From Paraburkholderia megapolitana (lineage in GTDB: Bacteria > Pseudomonadota > Gammaproteobacteria > Burkholderiales > Burkholderiaceae), in contig NZ_CP041745.1 of the NCBI RefSeq assembly GCF_007556815.1, forward strand, positions 2,085,001 to 2,149,000: a stretch of DNA of 64,000 bases. The letters run 5' to 3'. Position 1 is the first letter of the stretch. Each line of letters begins with the position of its first letter. Shown piece after piece: positions 40,324 through 50,107 of the stretch. Both the position numbers and the translations under genes were made by a program. The notes under the pieces are model-generated. The model was not told the DNA's origin and made no database searches. It saw only the letters and a list, made by a program, of their open reading frames with translations.

Positions 40324-42291
40324 ATGAATCCGTCCAATCCCTCCCGCCTGTCCGGCGACGTCGGTCCGATCTCCGGTGCGCCGCTCAGCCCGATCGCCGT
40401 GCCGACCGAGGAGAGCTTTCGCGCGCTGGTTCAGGCAATCGAGGACTACGCGGTCTTCATGCTCGATGCCACGGGCCGCATCATCAGCTGGAATGCGGGC
40501 GCGGCGAAGCTGAAGGGCTATGCGGAGCACGAGATACTCGGTTCGCACTTTTCGCGCTTCTATACCGCGGAAGCGGTCGAGCGCGGCTGGCCCGCCTATG
40601 AACTCGAGCAGGCGCGACTGCTCGGCCGCTTCGCGGACGAAGGCTGGCGCGTGCGCAAGGACGGCACGCTGTTCTGGGCGAACGTGATCATCACGGCGCG
40701 GCGCGGGTCAGGCGGCGCGGTAGTCGGCTTTGCCAAGGTCACGCGCGATCTGACCACGCAGCGCGAGGCCGACGAGGCGTTGCGCCGCAGTGAGGAACGC
40801 TTCCGGTTGCTGGTCGAAGGGGTGAGCGATTACGCGATCTTCATGCTCGACCCCGACGGTCGCGTGATGAGCTGGAACGCCGGCGCAGCGCATATCAACG
40901 GTTATCGGCGCGATGAAATCGTCGGTCAGCATTTCTCGGTGTTCTACGCCGCCGAAGACGTGGCGACTGGCAAGCCGTTGCGCGAACTCACGCTTGCGCG
41001 CGAACAGGGCCGCGCCGAGGACGAAGGCTGGCGTGTCCGCAAGGACGGTACGACCTTCTGGGCCAACGTAACGATCACCGCGATCTACGACGAGGCGCGC
41101 GAGTTGCGCGGCTTCGCGAAAGTCACGCGCGACATGAGCGAGCGCAAGCGCCTGGAAGAGGTCGAGCAGGCGAGCCAGCGGATGAAGAAATTCCTCGCCA
41201 TGCTCGCGCACGAACTGCGCAATCCGCTCGCGCCGGTCCGCAATGCGCTCGCGGCGATGCAACTCGAAGAAGGCGTGAGCGAGACGGTGCGCCGTTGCCG
41301 CGACACGATGGATCGCCAGATCACGCATCTGACGAGGCTCGTCGAGGATCTCCTCGACGTCGGTCGGATCACGTCGGGGAAGGTCGAGCTGCGAATCGCA
41401 CCGGTCGAACTGCGCGACGTATTGGTGCGCAGTGTCGAAGCCGCGCAGCCGTTTATCGATGCGCGCCAGCAGAGTATCGATCTGCAGATGGAGCGTACTT
41501 CGATTGTCGTGAGCGGTGACATGACGCGGCTCGTCCAGGTGGTGCAGAACCTGTTGCACAACGCATCCAAATTCTCGCCGGAGGGAAGTTGCATCGGCAT
41601 CCATATGGCGATCGAAAACCGCATGGCCGTGCTGCGCGTTTCCGATGCCGGTTGTGGCATTCCGCAAGACGCACTGGATACGATCTTCAGTCTGTTCACG
41701 CAGGTGCCGGTGGCGCAGAACACCGGCGAAAGCGGTCTGGGTATCGGGCTTACGCTGTGCCGCTCGTTGATCGAGTTGCATCACGGTTCGATTTTCGCGG
41801 CGAGCGCCGGACTGGGGAAAGGCAGTGTATTCACGGTGCGTCTGCCGGCGCATCCGGAACTCGCGCCTTTGTCGATGGACGACAAGACGAGCGAGCCCCG
41901 GTATGGCACGCCGGGCTTGCGTGTGCTGATCGTCGACGACAATCGCGATTCGGCGGACAGCCTCGCGATGCTGTTCGAAATGAAGGGGCATCGGGCGCAG
42001 GTGGTCTATCGCGGCGAACATGCAGTCGAGGCTGCGCGCCGGTTGACGCCGAACATTGCGCTGATCGACCTCGCGATGCCCGGCATCGACGGTTTCACGG
42101 TGCTGCGCATGCTACGCGCGCTGCCCGAGTTGCGCGGCACGCGCTTTGCCGCGATGACAGGTTTCGGTCAGAGCAGCGATCGCGAGCGTACGCGCGAGGC
42201 GGGCTTCGACGTGCATCTGGTGAAGCCTGTCGATATGACGCTGCTCGACGAATTTATTGCGCTGGCTGCGACACCACGTGAAGCTGGTTGA
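40324..42291 (+). CDS. PAS-PAS hybrid sensor histidine kinase with receiver domain
   Basis: This 655-residue protein has no transmembrane segment and should be cytosolic. Two PAS domains (about 30-145 and 155-275) are close copies of each other: both contain SWNAGAA and DEGWRVRKDGT. The kinase core has phospho-acceptor His296 in AHELRNPLAPVRNAL and ATP-binding motifs HNASKFSP, DAGCGIPQD and GLGIGLTLC. A C-terminal receiver (about 530-650) has Asp582 in ALIDLAMPGIDG. No separate response regulator is nearby, so the output is unknown. The start at 40,324 gives MNPSNPSRLS; upstream frames run back into the thiolase. Confidence 0.9.
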   Translation: MNPSNPSRLSGDVGPISGAPLSPIAVPTEESFRALVQAIEDYAVFMLDATGRIISWNAGAAKLKGYAEHEILGSHFSRFYTAEAVERGWPAYELEQARLLGRFADEGWRVRKDGTLFWANVIITARRGSGGAVVGFAKVTRDLTTQREADEALRRSEERFRLLVEGVSDYAIFMLDPDGRVMSWNAGAAHINGYRRDEIVGQHFSVFYAAEDVATGKPLRELTLAREQGRAEDEGWRVRKDGTTFWANVTITAIYDEARELRGFAKVTRDMSERKRLEEVEQASQRMKKFLAMLAHELRNPLAPVRNALAAMQLEEGVSETVRRCRDTMDRQITHLTRLVEDLLDVGRITSGKVELRIAPVELRDVLVRSVEAAQPFIDARQQSIDLQMERTSIVVSGDMTRLVQVVQNLLHNASKFSPEGSCIGIHMAIENRMAVLRVSDAGCGIPQDALDTIFSLFTQVPVAQNTGESGLGIGLTLCRSLIELHHGSIFAASAGLGKGSVFTVRLPAHPELAPLSMDDKTSEPRYGTPGLRVLIVDDNRDSADSLAMLFEMKGHRAQVVYRGEHAVEAARRLTPNIALIDLAMPGIDGFTVLRMLRALPELRGTRFAAMTGFGQSSDRERTREAGFDVHLVKPVDMTLLDEFIALAATPREAG

Positions 42292-42447
42292 GTGGCGATT
42301 ACATGCGATTACGCGGACTGGACAGGCAGTGCAAACATGCCCTCCCGCCGTACGTCGCCACTGTTATTTTGATAGGCTTACGCGCTCATAGCCTGCTGCA
42401 TCGATAGAACCACTTATCGCCCCATTTACCGAACGACGAGGAACACC

Positions 42448-42750
42448 GTGATACGCCATATTGTGATGTGGAAGCTGAAAGAACACGCCGAAGGCGCGAG
42501 CCGTGCGGAAAATGCGCTGAAGCTGAAGGAACGGCTCGAAGGTTGCCGCAACATCGTGCCCGGCATTCTGCATCTGGAAGCCGGCGTCGCCGCACCGGGT
42601 CTCGATTCGACCTATGACGTCGTGCTGGTTTCCGACTTCACGGACAAGGCCGCACTCGATGCTTACCAGGTTCATCCGGTACACGAAGCGCTCAAGTCGT
42701 TCGTCGGTGCAGTGCGCGAGACGCGCGAATGCGTCGACTTCGAAGTGTGA
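42448..42750 (+). CDS. Dabb-family stress-responsive alpha/beta-barrel protein
   Basis: This 100-residue protein begins MIRHIVMWKLKEHAEG and has the DVVLVSDFTDKAALDAYQVHPVHEAL segment of the dimeric alpha/beta-barrel (Dabb) family. Members are small homodimers; some are enzymes acting on polyketide-like or aromatic ligands, but most bacterial ones are uncharacterised. It lies nine bases upstream of the thioesterase gene and is probably co-transcribed with it. Confidence 0.88.
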   Translation: MIRHIVMWKLKEHAEGASRAENALKLKERLEGCRNIVPGILHLEAGVAAPGLDSTYDVVLVSDFTDKAALDAYQVHPVHEALKSFVGAVRETRECVDFEV

Positions 42751-42759
42751 CGCAGCGCA

Positions 42760-43251
42760 ATGACCTCACCGCGTAAATCCGCTGCTGCAAGCGCCGAGCA
42801 GCCGATACTCGAAAGCCCGTTCGTCGATCATCTCGGCCTGCGTCTCGTCAGTGCGGCGGACGGTGCTAGCGAAGTGATGCTGCCGCTTGCACACGACCAC
42901 ATGAACACCTGGGACGTCGCGCACGGCGGCGTCACGATGACGCTCGCCGACGTCGCACTCGCGATGGCCGCACGTTCGCTCGCCGACGACGGCGTAGGCG
43001 TCGTCACCGTCGAAATGAAGGTCAATTTCATGCAACCGGGCCGCGGCGAACTGCGTGCCCACGCACGCGTGCTGCACCGCTCGACGACGATGGCTTACTG
43101 CGAAGGCGAGATCCGCGACAGCGAAGGCCATTTCGTCGCGAAGGCGCTCGGCACGTTCAAGTACATGCGGCGGCTTGCGGTCGGCCGTGACGTCAAGCTG
43201 CAACGTCTGCGCAGCGATCCATCCGCCACACCTGGCCCGAGCGACGGTTAG
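42760..43251 (+). CDS. PaaI-family hotdog thioesterase
   Basis: This 163-residue protein has the hotdog-fold motif NTWDVAHGGVTMTLADVALAMAA, with the Asn/His-Gly-Gly arrangement of PaaI-type acyl-CoA thioesterases, and VTVEMKVNFMQPGRGEL in the following strand. It hydrolyses acyl- or aryl-CoA thioesters. Its position within a group of CoA-ligase, hydratase and thiolase genes suggests a CoA-recycling role. Confidence 0.9.
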   Translation: MTSPRKSAAASAEQPILESPFVDHLGLRLVSAADGASEVMLPLAHDHMNTWDVAHGGVTMTLADVALAMAARSLADDGVGVVTVEMKVNFMQPGRGELRAHARVLHRSTTMAYCEGEIRDSEGHFVAKALGTFKYMRRLAVGRDVKLQRLRSDPSATPGPSDG

Positions 43252-43310
43252 AGCCATCGCGTCGGTTCGTTCAATAGGTGCTGTGCCCATTTTTATCAAA
43301 GAGATTCGTC

Positions 43311-44309
43311 ATGACCCAGATCAACCGGCAGATCCTGCTTGCATCCCGTCCGCAAGGCGGCGTCACGCCCGACAACTTCAAGCTCGTCGAGACACCGCTC
43401 GCGCCGCTCGCCGACGGCGAAGTGCGCGTGCGCAATCACTACCTGTCGCTCGATCCGTATATGCGCGGCCGGATGAACGACAGCAAGTCGTACGCGGCGC
43501 CGCAACCGCTCGATGAAGTGATGATCGGCGGAACGGTCGGCGAGATCGTTGAATCGAAGCACCCGAAGTTTGCTGTCGGCAACAAGGTCGTCGGCATGTT
43601 CGGCTGGCAGGAATACGGCACGTCGGACGGCAAGGGTCTGCAAAAGGTCGACGACACTCACGTGCCGCTGTCCGCCTATCTCGGTGCGGTCGGCATGCCA
43701 GGTGTCACCGCGTGGTACGGCCTGAACCGGATCATCGCGCCGAAGGCCGGGGAAACGGTCGTCGTCAGCGCGGCGAGCGGTGCGGTGGGCAGCGTGGTCG
43801 GGCAGCTCGCCAAACTGGCCGGCTGCCGCGCGGTCGGCATCGCGGGCGGCGCCGACAAGTGCCGCTATGTGGTCGACTCGCTCGGCTTCGATGCGTGCGT
43901 CGATTACAAGGCCGGCAACCTGTACAAGGACCTGAAGGCGGTCACGCCCGACGGCGTCGACGGTTACTTCGAGAACGTCGGCGGCGAAGTGCTCGACGCT
44001 GTACTCGCACGGATGAATGCGTTTGGCCGCATCGCGTTGTGCGGGATGATCGCGGGCTACGACGGCGAACCGTTGCCGCTGAAGTATCCGGCGTTGCTGC
44101 TCACGCAGCGCCTGCTCGTGCAGGGCTTTATCGTTTCGGAGCACATGGAAGTGTGGCCGGAGGCACTCGGGCAACTCGGTATGCTGGTCGCGCAGAAGAA
44201 GCTGCATTATCGCGAGACGATCGCTGACGGACTCGAGAATGCGCCGGAAGCATTTATGGGGCTGCTGAAGGGCAAGAATTTCGGCAAACAGCTCGTCAAG
44301 CTCGTGTGA
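43311..44309 (+). CDS. NADPH-dependent MDR-family oxidoreductase (CurA/YncB-like)
   Basis: This 332-residue zinc-free medium-chain reductase has the N-terminal substrate domain with LSLDPYMRGRMND and the nucleotide motif SAASGAVGSVVGQLAKLAGCRAVGIAGG, matching the leukotriene B4 12-hydroxydehydrogenase/CurA group that reduces alpha,beta-unsaturated ketones. The ATG at 43,311 gives MTQINRQILLASRP, the family's usual N-terminus. It precedes an SDR gene on the same strand. Confidence 0.92.
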   Translation: MTQINRQILLASRPQGGVTPDNFKLVETPLAPLADGEVRVRNHYLSLDPYMRGRMNDSKSYAAPQPLDEVMIGGTVGEIVESKHPKFAVGNKVVGMFGWQEYGTSDGKGLQKVDDTHVPLSAYLGAVGMPGVTAWYGLNRIIAPKAGETVVVSAASGAVGSVVGQLAKLAGCRAVGIAGGADKCRYVVDSLGFDACVDYKAGNLYKDLKAVTPDGVDGYFENVGGEVLDAVLARMNAFGRIALCGMIAGYDGEPLPLKYPALLLTQRLLVQGFIVSEHMEVWPEALGQLGMLVAQKKLHYRETIADGLENAPEAFMGLLKGKNFGKQLVKLV

Positions 44310-44404
44310 CTGTGACAGCGGTGTAGCGGCCCGGTTGATGTATGGATGATGCCAGGCCGCCACATCGAATACGAAAGACAAGAACGATTTCTCTGGGAGA
44401 CGAC

Positions 44405-45274
44405 ATGTTTCAGTTCGACGGCAAGGTCGCCGTGATTACCGGCGCGGCAAGCGGGTTCGGTCGGGCCTTTGCGGAGAAGGGCGCGGCGCTCGGCATGAAG
44501 CTCGTGCTCGCGGATGTCGACGGCAAGGCACTCGCGCAGACCGTCGATGCGTTGCGTGCAACTGGCGCCGACGCGATCGGCGTGCCCACCGACGTCACCG
44601 ATCCCGCGCAGGTGGAAGCGCTGGCGCTCGCCGCGCTCGATGCGTTCGGCAAGGTTCATCTGTTGTTCAACAATGCCGGGGTCGGCTCGGTTGGCTTCGT
44701 CTGGGAAAGCAGCGCGAACGACTGGGCGTGGGTGTTCGGCGTCAACGTGATGGGCGTCGCGCACGGTGTACGCGTGTTCACGCCGATCATGCTGCGACAG
44801 AACGAACCGGCGCATATCGTCAACACGGCTTCGGTGGCGGGGCTGCTTTCGCCGCCGTCGATGGGCGTCTATAACGCGTCGAAGCACGCGGTCGTGTCGT
44901 TGACCGAGACGCTGTATCACGATCTGAAGCTCGTGGGCGGGCCGGTCGGTTGCTCGCTGCTGTGTCCGGCCTTCGTGCCGACCGGCATCGCGAATGCGGA
45001 GCGCAGCCGTCCCGACGGATTGCGCAACGACGCCGCGCCGACCCGCTCGCAGGTCGCCGCCGCCAAGCAACTGCATCGCGCGGTCGAGTCCGGCAAACTG
45101 AACGCTGCCGATGTCGCGAACATCACGTTCGAAGCAATCGACGAGGGCCGCTTCTATATCGTCACGCATCCGCCGATCATGGACACGGTACGGATGCGGC
45201 ACGAAGACATCGAACAGTTGCGCAACCCGATCGATCCGATGTCGTTGAAGCCCGAAGTAAAAGCCAGCGAATAG
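44405..45274 (+). CDS. Short-chain dehydrogenase/reductase
   Basis: This 289-residue classical SDR has TGAASGFG at 12-19 for the cofactor, NNAG at 89-92, and catalytic Ser143, Tyr156 and Lys160 (YNASK). The substrate is not predictable. The start at 44,405 is the standard MFQFDGKVAVITG; the upstream in-frame ATG adds an unsupported basic leader. It lies between an MDR reductase and an HSL-type hydrolase gene. Confidence 0.93.
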   Translation: MFQFDGKVAVITGAASGFGRAFAEKGAALGMKLVLADVDGKALAQTVDALRATGADAIGVPTDVTDPAQVEALALAALDAFGKVHLLFNNAGVGSVGFVWESSANDWAWVFGVNVMGVAHGVRVFTPIMLRQNEPAHIVNTASVAGLLSPPSMGVYNASKHAVVSLTETLYHDLKLVGGPVGCSLLCPAFVPTGIANAERSRPDGLRNDAAPTRSQVAAAKQLHRAVESGKLNAADVANITFEAIDEGRFYIVTHPPIMDTVRMRHEDIEQLRNPIDPMSLKPEVKASE

Positions 45275-45377
45275 ACGGAGCGCGCCGCGCAGGCACTACC
45301 TGCGTGCTGCCTGCGCGCCGTGGCATCATACGGCGCTCATTCCAATGCGCGGCGCGAGCGCGCCGTTTCACCACCCC

Positions 45378-46346
45378 ATGCCGCTGAATCCGAAGATCGC
45401 CCAGGTGCTCGAACTGATCGAGCGTGCCGGGCGCCCGCCGTACCACACGTTGTCCGCGCAGCAGGCGCGCGCATCGTATGAGAAGAGCGCGCCGATTCTC
45501 GAGATCGCGAGCGCGCCGATGTATGCGGTCGAAGACTGCATCGTGCCGACGCGCGACGGTGCGTCGATCCGCGCACGGCTCTATCAACCGGTCGAACCGG
45601 GCTGGGCGGACCCTATCCCCGCGCTCGTCTATTTTCATGGCGGCGGCTTCACGGTCGGCAGCGTCGACACGCACGATGCGCTGTGCCGCATGTTCGCGCG
45701 CGATGCGCAATGTGCGGTGTTGTCGGTCGATTACAGGCTCGCGCCCGAGCACAGGTTTCCGGTTGCCGTGGACGATGCATTCGATGCGCTCGCATGGCTG
45801 CACGCCAACGCCGCCTCGTACGGCATCGACGCCGCGCGGCTCGCGGTGGGTGGCGACAGTGCGGGCGGGACGCTCGCCACGGTGTGCGCGGTGCTGGCCC
45901 GCGATGCCGGTATTGCGCTCGCGCTGCAACTGCTCGTCTACCCGGGTACGGGCGGCCATCAACAGACCGCCTCGCATGCGCGGCTGGCCGACGGCTTCCT
46001 GTTGTCGGGCAAGACGATCCAGTGGTTCTTCGAGCAGTACGTACGCGACCCGGGCGATCGCGACGACTGGCGTTTCGCGCCGCTCGACGGCACGCGCGGG
46101 GCGCCAGGGTTCGGCGGTGTCGCGCCGGCCTGGATTGCGGTGGCGCAATACGATCCGCTTTGCGACGAAGGCGTGGCCTATGCGGAGAAACTGCGCGCGG
46201 CGGGCAACGAAGTCACGCTCGAATGCTACGCCGGGATGATCCACGAGTTCTTCAAGATGGGCGGCTTCGTGCCGGACGTCGCGCGTGCGCATGCGGATGC
46301 GACGGGCGCACTGCGGCGTGCGTTTGGAACGTTCGGCAGCGACTGA
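45378..46346 (+). CDS. Alpha/beta hydrolase of the hormone-sensitive lipase family
   Basis: This 322-residue esterase has the oxyanion motif HGGGF at 87-91, nucleophile Ser161 in GGDSAGG, and the likely triad partners Asp259 (AQYDPLCDEG) and His289 (GMIHEFFKMGG). Such enzymes cleave short- to medium-chain esters. The start at 45,378 (MPLNPKIAQVL) is preferred over an upstream in-frame ATG. It is convergent with the NRDE gene. Confidence 0.93.
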   Translation: MPLNPKIAQVLELIERAGRPPYHTLSAQQARASYEKSAPILEIASAPMYAVEDCIVPTRDGASIRARLYQPVEPGWADPIPALVYFHGGGFTVGSVDTHDALCRMFARDAQCAVLSVDYRLAPEHRFPVAVDDAFDALAWLHANAASYGIDAARLAVGGDSAGGTLATVCAVLARDAGIALALQLLVYPGTGGHQQTASHARLADGFLLSGKTIQWFFEQYVRDPGDRDDWRFAPLDGTRGAPGFGGVAPAWIAVAQYDPLCDEGVAYAEKLRAAGNEVTLECYAGMIHEFFKMGGFVPDVARAHADATGALRRAFGTFGSD

Positions 46347-46382
46347 GCCCACGCAGCGGGCCATCTGGCGCGAACCTCTGCG

Positions 46383-47195
46383 CTAGCGCTCGACGTTAAA
46401 CGCGAAGCTACGCTCGAAGTCGCCCGGTCGCACGATGCGATGCGAACCGTCGTCGTCGCTGCGCTCGGCCGCAGTCACGCTGATCTGCTCGCGTCGAGCG
46501 ACGACACGCAGCGCGGTCGTACCGCGCGTTCCGTATTCGCTCCCCTCGATAAAAGCCGCCGACAACGCACGTTCCCGTTCGAGCGACAGACCGGTAGCGG
46601 GCAATTCGTCATCGCGTGCGAGGCGGGGATCGCGCATCAGATCGATCAACTGCTCGAGCGGTGTTGCAGGATCTTCCGCGAGCAATGCCCCGAGTTCCGC
46701 GCGCTTGCGCACGAGCTTCGGCCAGGGGGTATCGAGCACCGCATTCGAAATGCCGTGCGTGCCGGCTGCGAGTAGGGCCGGCGCGGCATCCGCGCGGTTG
46801 CAGTACCACGCGAGTTCGCGCCGGGTCCAGTCGCCGACCAGCAGATTGAAGCCGTTATACAGACTGCCGGTACGCGCGACCTGCTGCAGATAATCGAGCG
46901 GCGTCTGCGCAAGGTCGCTCAGAAAACGACTGACGAGCGCACCGCGGGTCGGCGCATCGGGCCGCATCTCGTGCGGCGCGCGGTAGTTGGTGAGGGCGGC
47001 GAAGCGGCCGTCGCGGGTCATGCCGAGCCAGGTACCGCCGCCGGCGAGATCGCGTCCCGCGAGTAACCCCGGCGCATCGCTCCACCATTGCATCGGTTCG
47101 GCCGGGCGGCGGAAGAATTCGTCGCGGTTTGCCGCGAGCGTGAAGAGCGCGCCGTCGGTTGCGTCGGGGCGCCAGTCGAACACAATCAGGCACAT
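46383..47195 (-). CDS. NRDE family protein (TANGO2-like)
   Basis: This 270-residue protein begins MCLIVFDWRPDA and carries the name-giving AANRDEFF at 22-29, with GLLAGRDLAGGGTWLGMT and ALTNYR downstream. The family includes human TANGO2; the N-terminal Cys2 recalls Ntn-type hydrolases, but the bacterial function is not settled. It lies 48 bases downstream of ygfZ on the same strand. Confidence 0.92.
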   Translation of the reverse strand: MCLIVFDWRPDATDGALFTLAANRDEFFRRPAEPMQWWSDAPGLLAGRDLAGGGTWLGMTRDGRFAALTNYRAPHEMRPDAPTRGALVSRFLSDLAQTPLDYLQQVARTGSLYNGFNLLVGDWTRRELAWYCNRADAAPALLAAGTHGISNAVLDTPWPKLVRKRAELGALLAEDPATPLEQLIDLMRDPRLARDDELPATGLSLERERALSAAFIEGSEYGTRGTTALRVVARREQISVTAAERSDDDGSHRIVRPGDFERSFAFNVER

Positions 47196-47243
47196 CGGTC
47201 GAAGTCTCCGGGAGCAGCGGGCCGACCGCCCGCGATCAACGCG

Positions 47244-48299
47244 TCAGACTTCCGTCGGCCACGCGTACGGCAGCGGCAGGAAGCGCAGCGCGGGGCCGTC
47301 GGCGGCACCGAGATGCACCGAGCCGCCTTCGAGCGCCACGAGCTTGATCTCGGCCAGCACGTCGACGCCGCCCGCCGGTGCGGACGCCACGTTGACGACC
47401 ATCCCGCATGGCTGGCCAGGATCGGCGGAATGGAACAGCTCCGTGCCCGCCGCCACAGATAACGTTTCGCCCGTCACATTCGCGAGCGCGGTACGCCGCT
47501 TGATCGTGCCGCGATACTGGCTGCGCGCGACGATCTCCTGGCCCGGATAGCAGCCCTTGCGGAAATTCACGCCGCCGAGCACGTCGAAATTGACCATCTG
47601 CGGCACGAACTGCTCGGTGACCGGCCCGGTGATGCGCGGCTCGCCAGCACGGATATCGAGCCAGTCCCACACGGCCGGCGATACGCGCACGAGCTTGCTA
47701 TCGAGCGCCGGCAGCTGCGCTTCGACCTCGGCCCGCGGCCCGATCCACAGATAACGCAGCCGCGCTTCGGCATCGGGTACGCGGATCAGCGAACCAAACG
47801 GCCCATCGACTTTCACATGCACGCCGTCGGGAATCACATCGAAGATGCCGCCGAGCGCCGCGCGCACGTCGCCGGCCAGACCGACTGCGAGCAGGTCGGC
47901 GCTGGCATCGCTGAGCTTCGCCTTGGCGCGCAGCACGAACATCGAGAGCCGTTTCTGCACCGCGGCCTGGACATCCTTCGACACCAGCAGGCGGATCGCC
48001 TCGCTGTCGCGCCACACGAGAAACGACGCGAGCAGTCGACCCTTGGGGGAGCAGTAGCCGGCGAGGCGCGCGTTGGCGGCATCGAGATGCTGGGTGTCGC
48101 TCGTGAGCTGGCCGTGCAGGAAGGTCGCGGCATCGTCGCCCGACACGGAGATCACGCCGAACTGCGTGAGCGGCATATACGCGCCGCTCTTGAGCACGGC
48201 CTCGAATTGCGCGCCACCGGGGCGCGGCAGCACCGGCAGCACGGCGGCGGCAACGGGCGGCACAGAATGGGCGGGAGCGGGTGCGAGCGGGGCGGTCAT
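47244..48299 (-). CDS. ygfZ: YgfZ/GcvT-like folate-binding Fe-S protein maturation factor
   Basis: This 351-residue protein has the family motif NFRKGCYPGQEIVAR with the conserved Cys250, within the GcvT-like tetrahydrofolate-binding fold. YgfZ supports assembly or repair of certain iron-sulfur enzymes in the cytoplasm. An Ala/Pro-rich stretch precedes the domain. It is divergent from mltG across 78 bases, the standard Burkholderia arrangement. Confidence 0.93.
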   Translation of the reverse strand: MTAPLAPAPAHSVPPVAAAVLPVLPRPGGAQFEAVLKSGAYMPLTQFGVISVSGDDAATFLHGQLTSDTQHLDAANARLAGYCSPKGRLLASFLVWRDSEAIRLLVSKDVQAAVQKRLSMFVLRAKAKLSDASADLLAVGLAGDVRAALGGIFDVIPDGVHVKVDGPFGSLIRVPDAEARLRYLWIGPRAEVEAQLPALDSKLVRVSPAVWDWLDIRAGEPRITGPVTEQFVPQMVNFDVLGGVNFRKGCYPGQEIVARSQYRGTIKRRTALANVTGETLSVAAGTELFHSADPGQPCGMVVNVASAPAGGVDVLAEIKLVALEGGSVHLGAADGPALRFLPLPYAWPTEV

Positions 48300-48377
48300 G
48301 GATGGGTGGCGCAGTCAGTTGTGACTTTAGCTGGGGCAAGCAAGTATTATATGGGGTCCTCCCCAGCCACGTTTTGC

Positions 48378-49394
48378 ATGTCCCTCCTGAAAAAATGTCT
48401 CGTTGCCGGCACGGCGCTCGTCGTGCTGGCCGCTGCCGCAGCAGCCGGCGGATATTACTGGTCCCAGGCCCCACTCGTACTGACCCCTCAGCAGCTCGAC
48501 GTGACGATCAAGCCGCACAGCAGCCTGCGCAGCGTGACACTGCAATTGCGGCGCGGCGGCGTGCCGGTCGCGACCGAACTGTTCGTGTGGATGACACGCC
48601 TGCTCGGCCTGCAAAGCCAGCTCAAGTCGGGCAACTACGAGTTCAAGAGCGGCGTGACGCCGTACGACGTGCTGCAGAAGCTGGCCCGCGGCGACGTCAA
48701 CGAGTATGTGGCGACGATCATCGAAGGCTGGACGTTTCGCCACATGCGCTCCGAAATCGACGCGAATCCGGCGCTGAAGCACGACACGGCGGGCATGACC
48801 GACGCCGATCTGCTGAAGGCGATCGGCGCGCCTGAGGCCCCGACGGGCAACGCGGAAGGGCTGTTCTTCCCGGACACGTATCTGTTCGACAAGAACACGA
48901 GTGACCTCGACGTGTACCGTCGCGCGTACCGGCTGATGCAGGTGCGTCTCGACGAGGCGTGGGCTGCCCGCGCGCCGGGGCTGCCGTACAAGAGCGCCTA
49001 TGATGCATTGACCATGGCGTCGATCGTTGAAAAGGAAACCGGCAAGACGTCCGACCGCGCGCTCGTTGCCGCGGTGTTCGCGAACCGTCTGCGGCTCGGC
49101 ATGCCGCTGCAGACCGATCCAACCGTGATCTACGGGCTCGGCGACAGCTACGCGGGGCGTTTGCACAAGCGCGATCTGCAGACCGACACTCCTTACAATA
49201 CGTACACCCGTGCCGGCTTGCCGCCGACACCGATCTCGCTGCCGGGGGTAGCGTCGCTTCAGGCGGCGCTGAACCCGGCGCAGACCAACGCGCTTTACTT
49301 CGTCTCCCGCGGCGACGGCAGCGGCTTAAGCATTTTTTCTGACACGCTCGGCGATCACAACAAGGCCGTCGACAAGTACATCCGAGGTCAATGA
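48378..49394 (+). CDS. mltG: Endolytic murein transglycosylase
   Basis: This 338-residue protein has one N-terminal transmembrane helix (about 8-28) and a periplasmic YceG domain. The catalytic Glu218 lies in [11 protein letters not shown], and [34 protein letters not shown] and [10 protein letters not shown] are conserved family segments. MltG cleaves nascent glycan strands and limits their length. The ATG at 48,378 gives [11 protein letters not shown]. Its stop overlaps the tmk start, so the two are coupled. Confidence 0.96.
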   Translation: MSLLKKCLVAGTALVVLAAAAAAGGYYWSQAPLVLTPQQLDVTIKPHSSLRSVTLQLRRGGVPVATELFVWMTRLLGLQSQLKSGNYEFKSGVTPYDVLQKLARGDVNEYVATIIEGWTFRHMRSEIDANPALKHDTAGMTDADLLKAIGAPEAPTGNAEGLFFPDTYLFDKNTSDLDVYRRAYRLMQVRLDEAWAARAPGLPYKSAYDALTMASIVEKETGKTSDRALVAAVFANRLRLGMPLQTDPTVIYGLGDSYAGRLHKRDLQTDTPYNTYTRAGLPPTPISLPGVASLQAALNPAQTNALYFVSRGDGSGLSIFSDTLGDHNKAVDKYIRGQ

Positions 49395-50014
49395 TGGCGC
49401 GGGGCAAATTCATCACGTTCGAAGGCATCGATGGGGCGGGCAAGACGACGCACCTTGCCTGGTTCCGCGAGCGGCTCGATGCGAAGGTCGCACCCACCGG
49501 GCGCGAGGTCGTCATGACGCGCGAGCCGGGCGGCACGAAGCTCGGCGAATCGCTGCGCGAAATCCTGTTGCACCGGACCATGGATCTCGAAACCGAAGCG
49601 CTGCTGATGTTCGCGGCACGCCGCGAGCATCTGGCGCAGGTGATCGAGCCGGCGCTCGCGCGCGGCGACTGGGTGCTGTCCGACCGTTTCACCGATGCGA
49701 CGTTCGCCTACCAGGGCGGCGGGCGCGGTTTGCCGCGCGACAAGCTCGAAGCACTCGAGCGCTGGGTGCAGGGCGGTTTCCAGCCCGATCTGACGGTGCT
49801 GTTCGACGTACCGCCGGGAACCGCGAGCGAGCGTCGCAGCGCGGCGCGCGAGCCGGACCGGTTCGAGAGCGAGTCGGATGCGTTCTTCACACGGACGCGG
49901 GCAGAATACCTGCGCCGTGCCGAAGAGGCGCCATACCGGTTTGCCATCGTCGATTCGACGCAGAGCATCCCGCAAATTCAGAGTCAACTTGAGAAATTGG
50001 TCGCAACGCTATGA
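49394..50014 (+). CDS. tmk: Thymidylate kinase
   Basis: This 206-residue kinase phosphorylates dTMP to dTDP. It has the P-loop [11 protein letters not shown], the DR(Y/F)-type [17 protein letters not shown] and the [11 protein letters not shown] segment. Two adjacent ATGs (49,391 and 49,394) are possible; the second is chosen because GAGG at 49,384-49,387 is then six bases away. It shares a TGATG-type overlap with mltG. Confidence 0.96.
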   Translation: MARGKFITFEGIDGAGKTTHLAWFRERLDAKVAPTGREVVMTREPGGTKLGESLREILLHRTMDLETEALLMFAARREHLAQVIEPALARGDWVLSDRFTDATFAYQGGGRGLPRDKLEALERWVQGGFQPDLTVLFDVPPGTASERRSAAREPDRFESESDAFFTRTRAEYLRRAEEAPYRFAIVDSTQSIPQIQSQLEKLVATL

Positions 50015-50107
50015 TTTTTAACTGATATAAGTTGTTGTCATGGGTGTTGAAATAACTCAGCCAATACATCACATCCACCTCGTAACCTATTGAATCAAAA
50101 GAGAACG

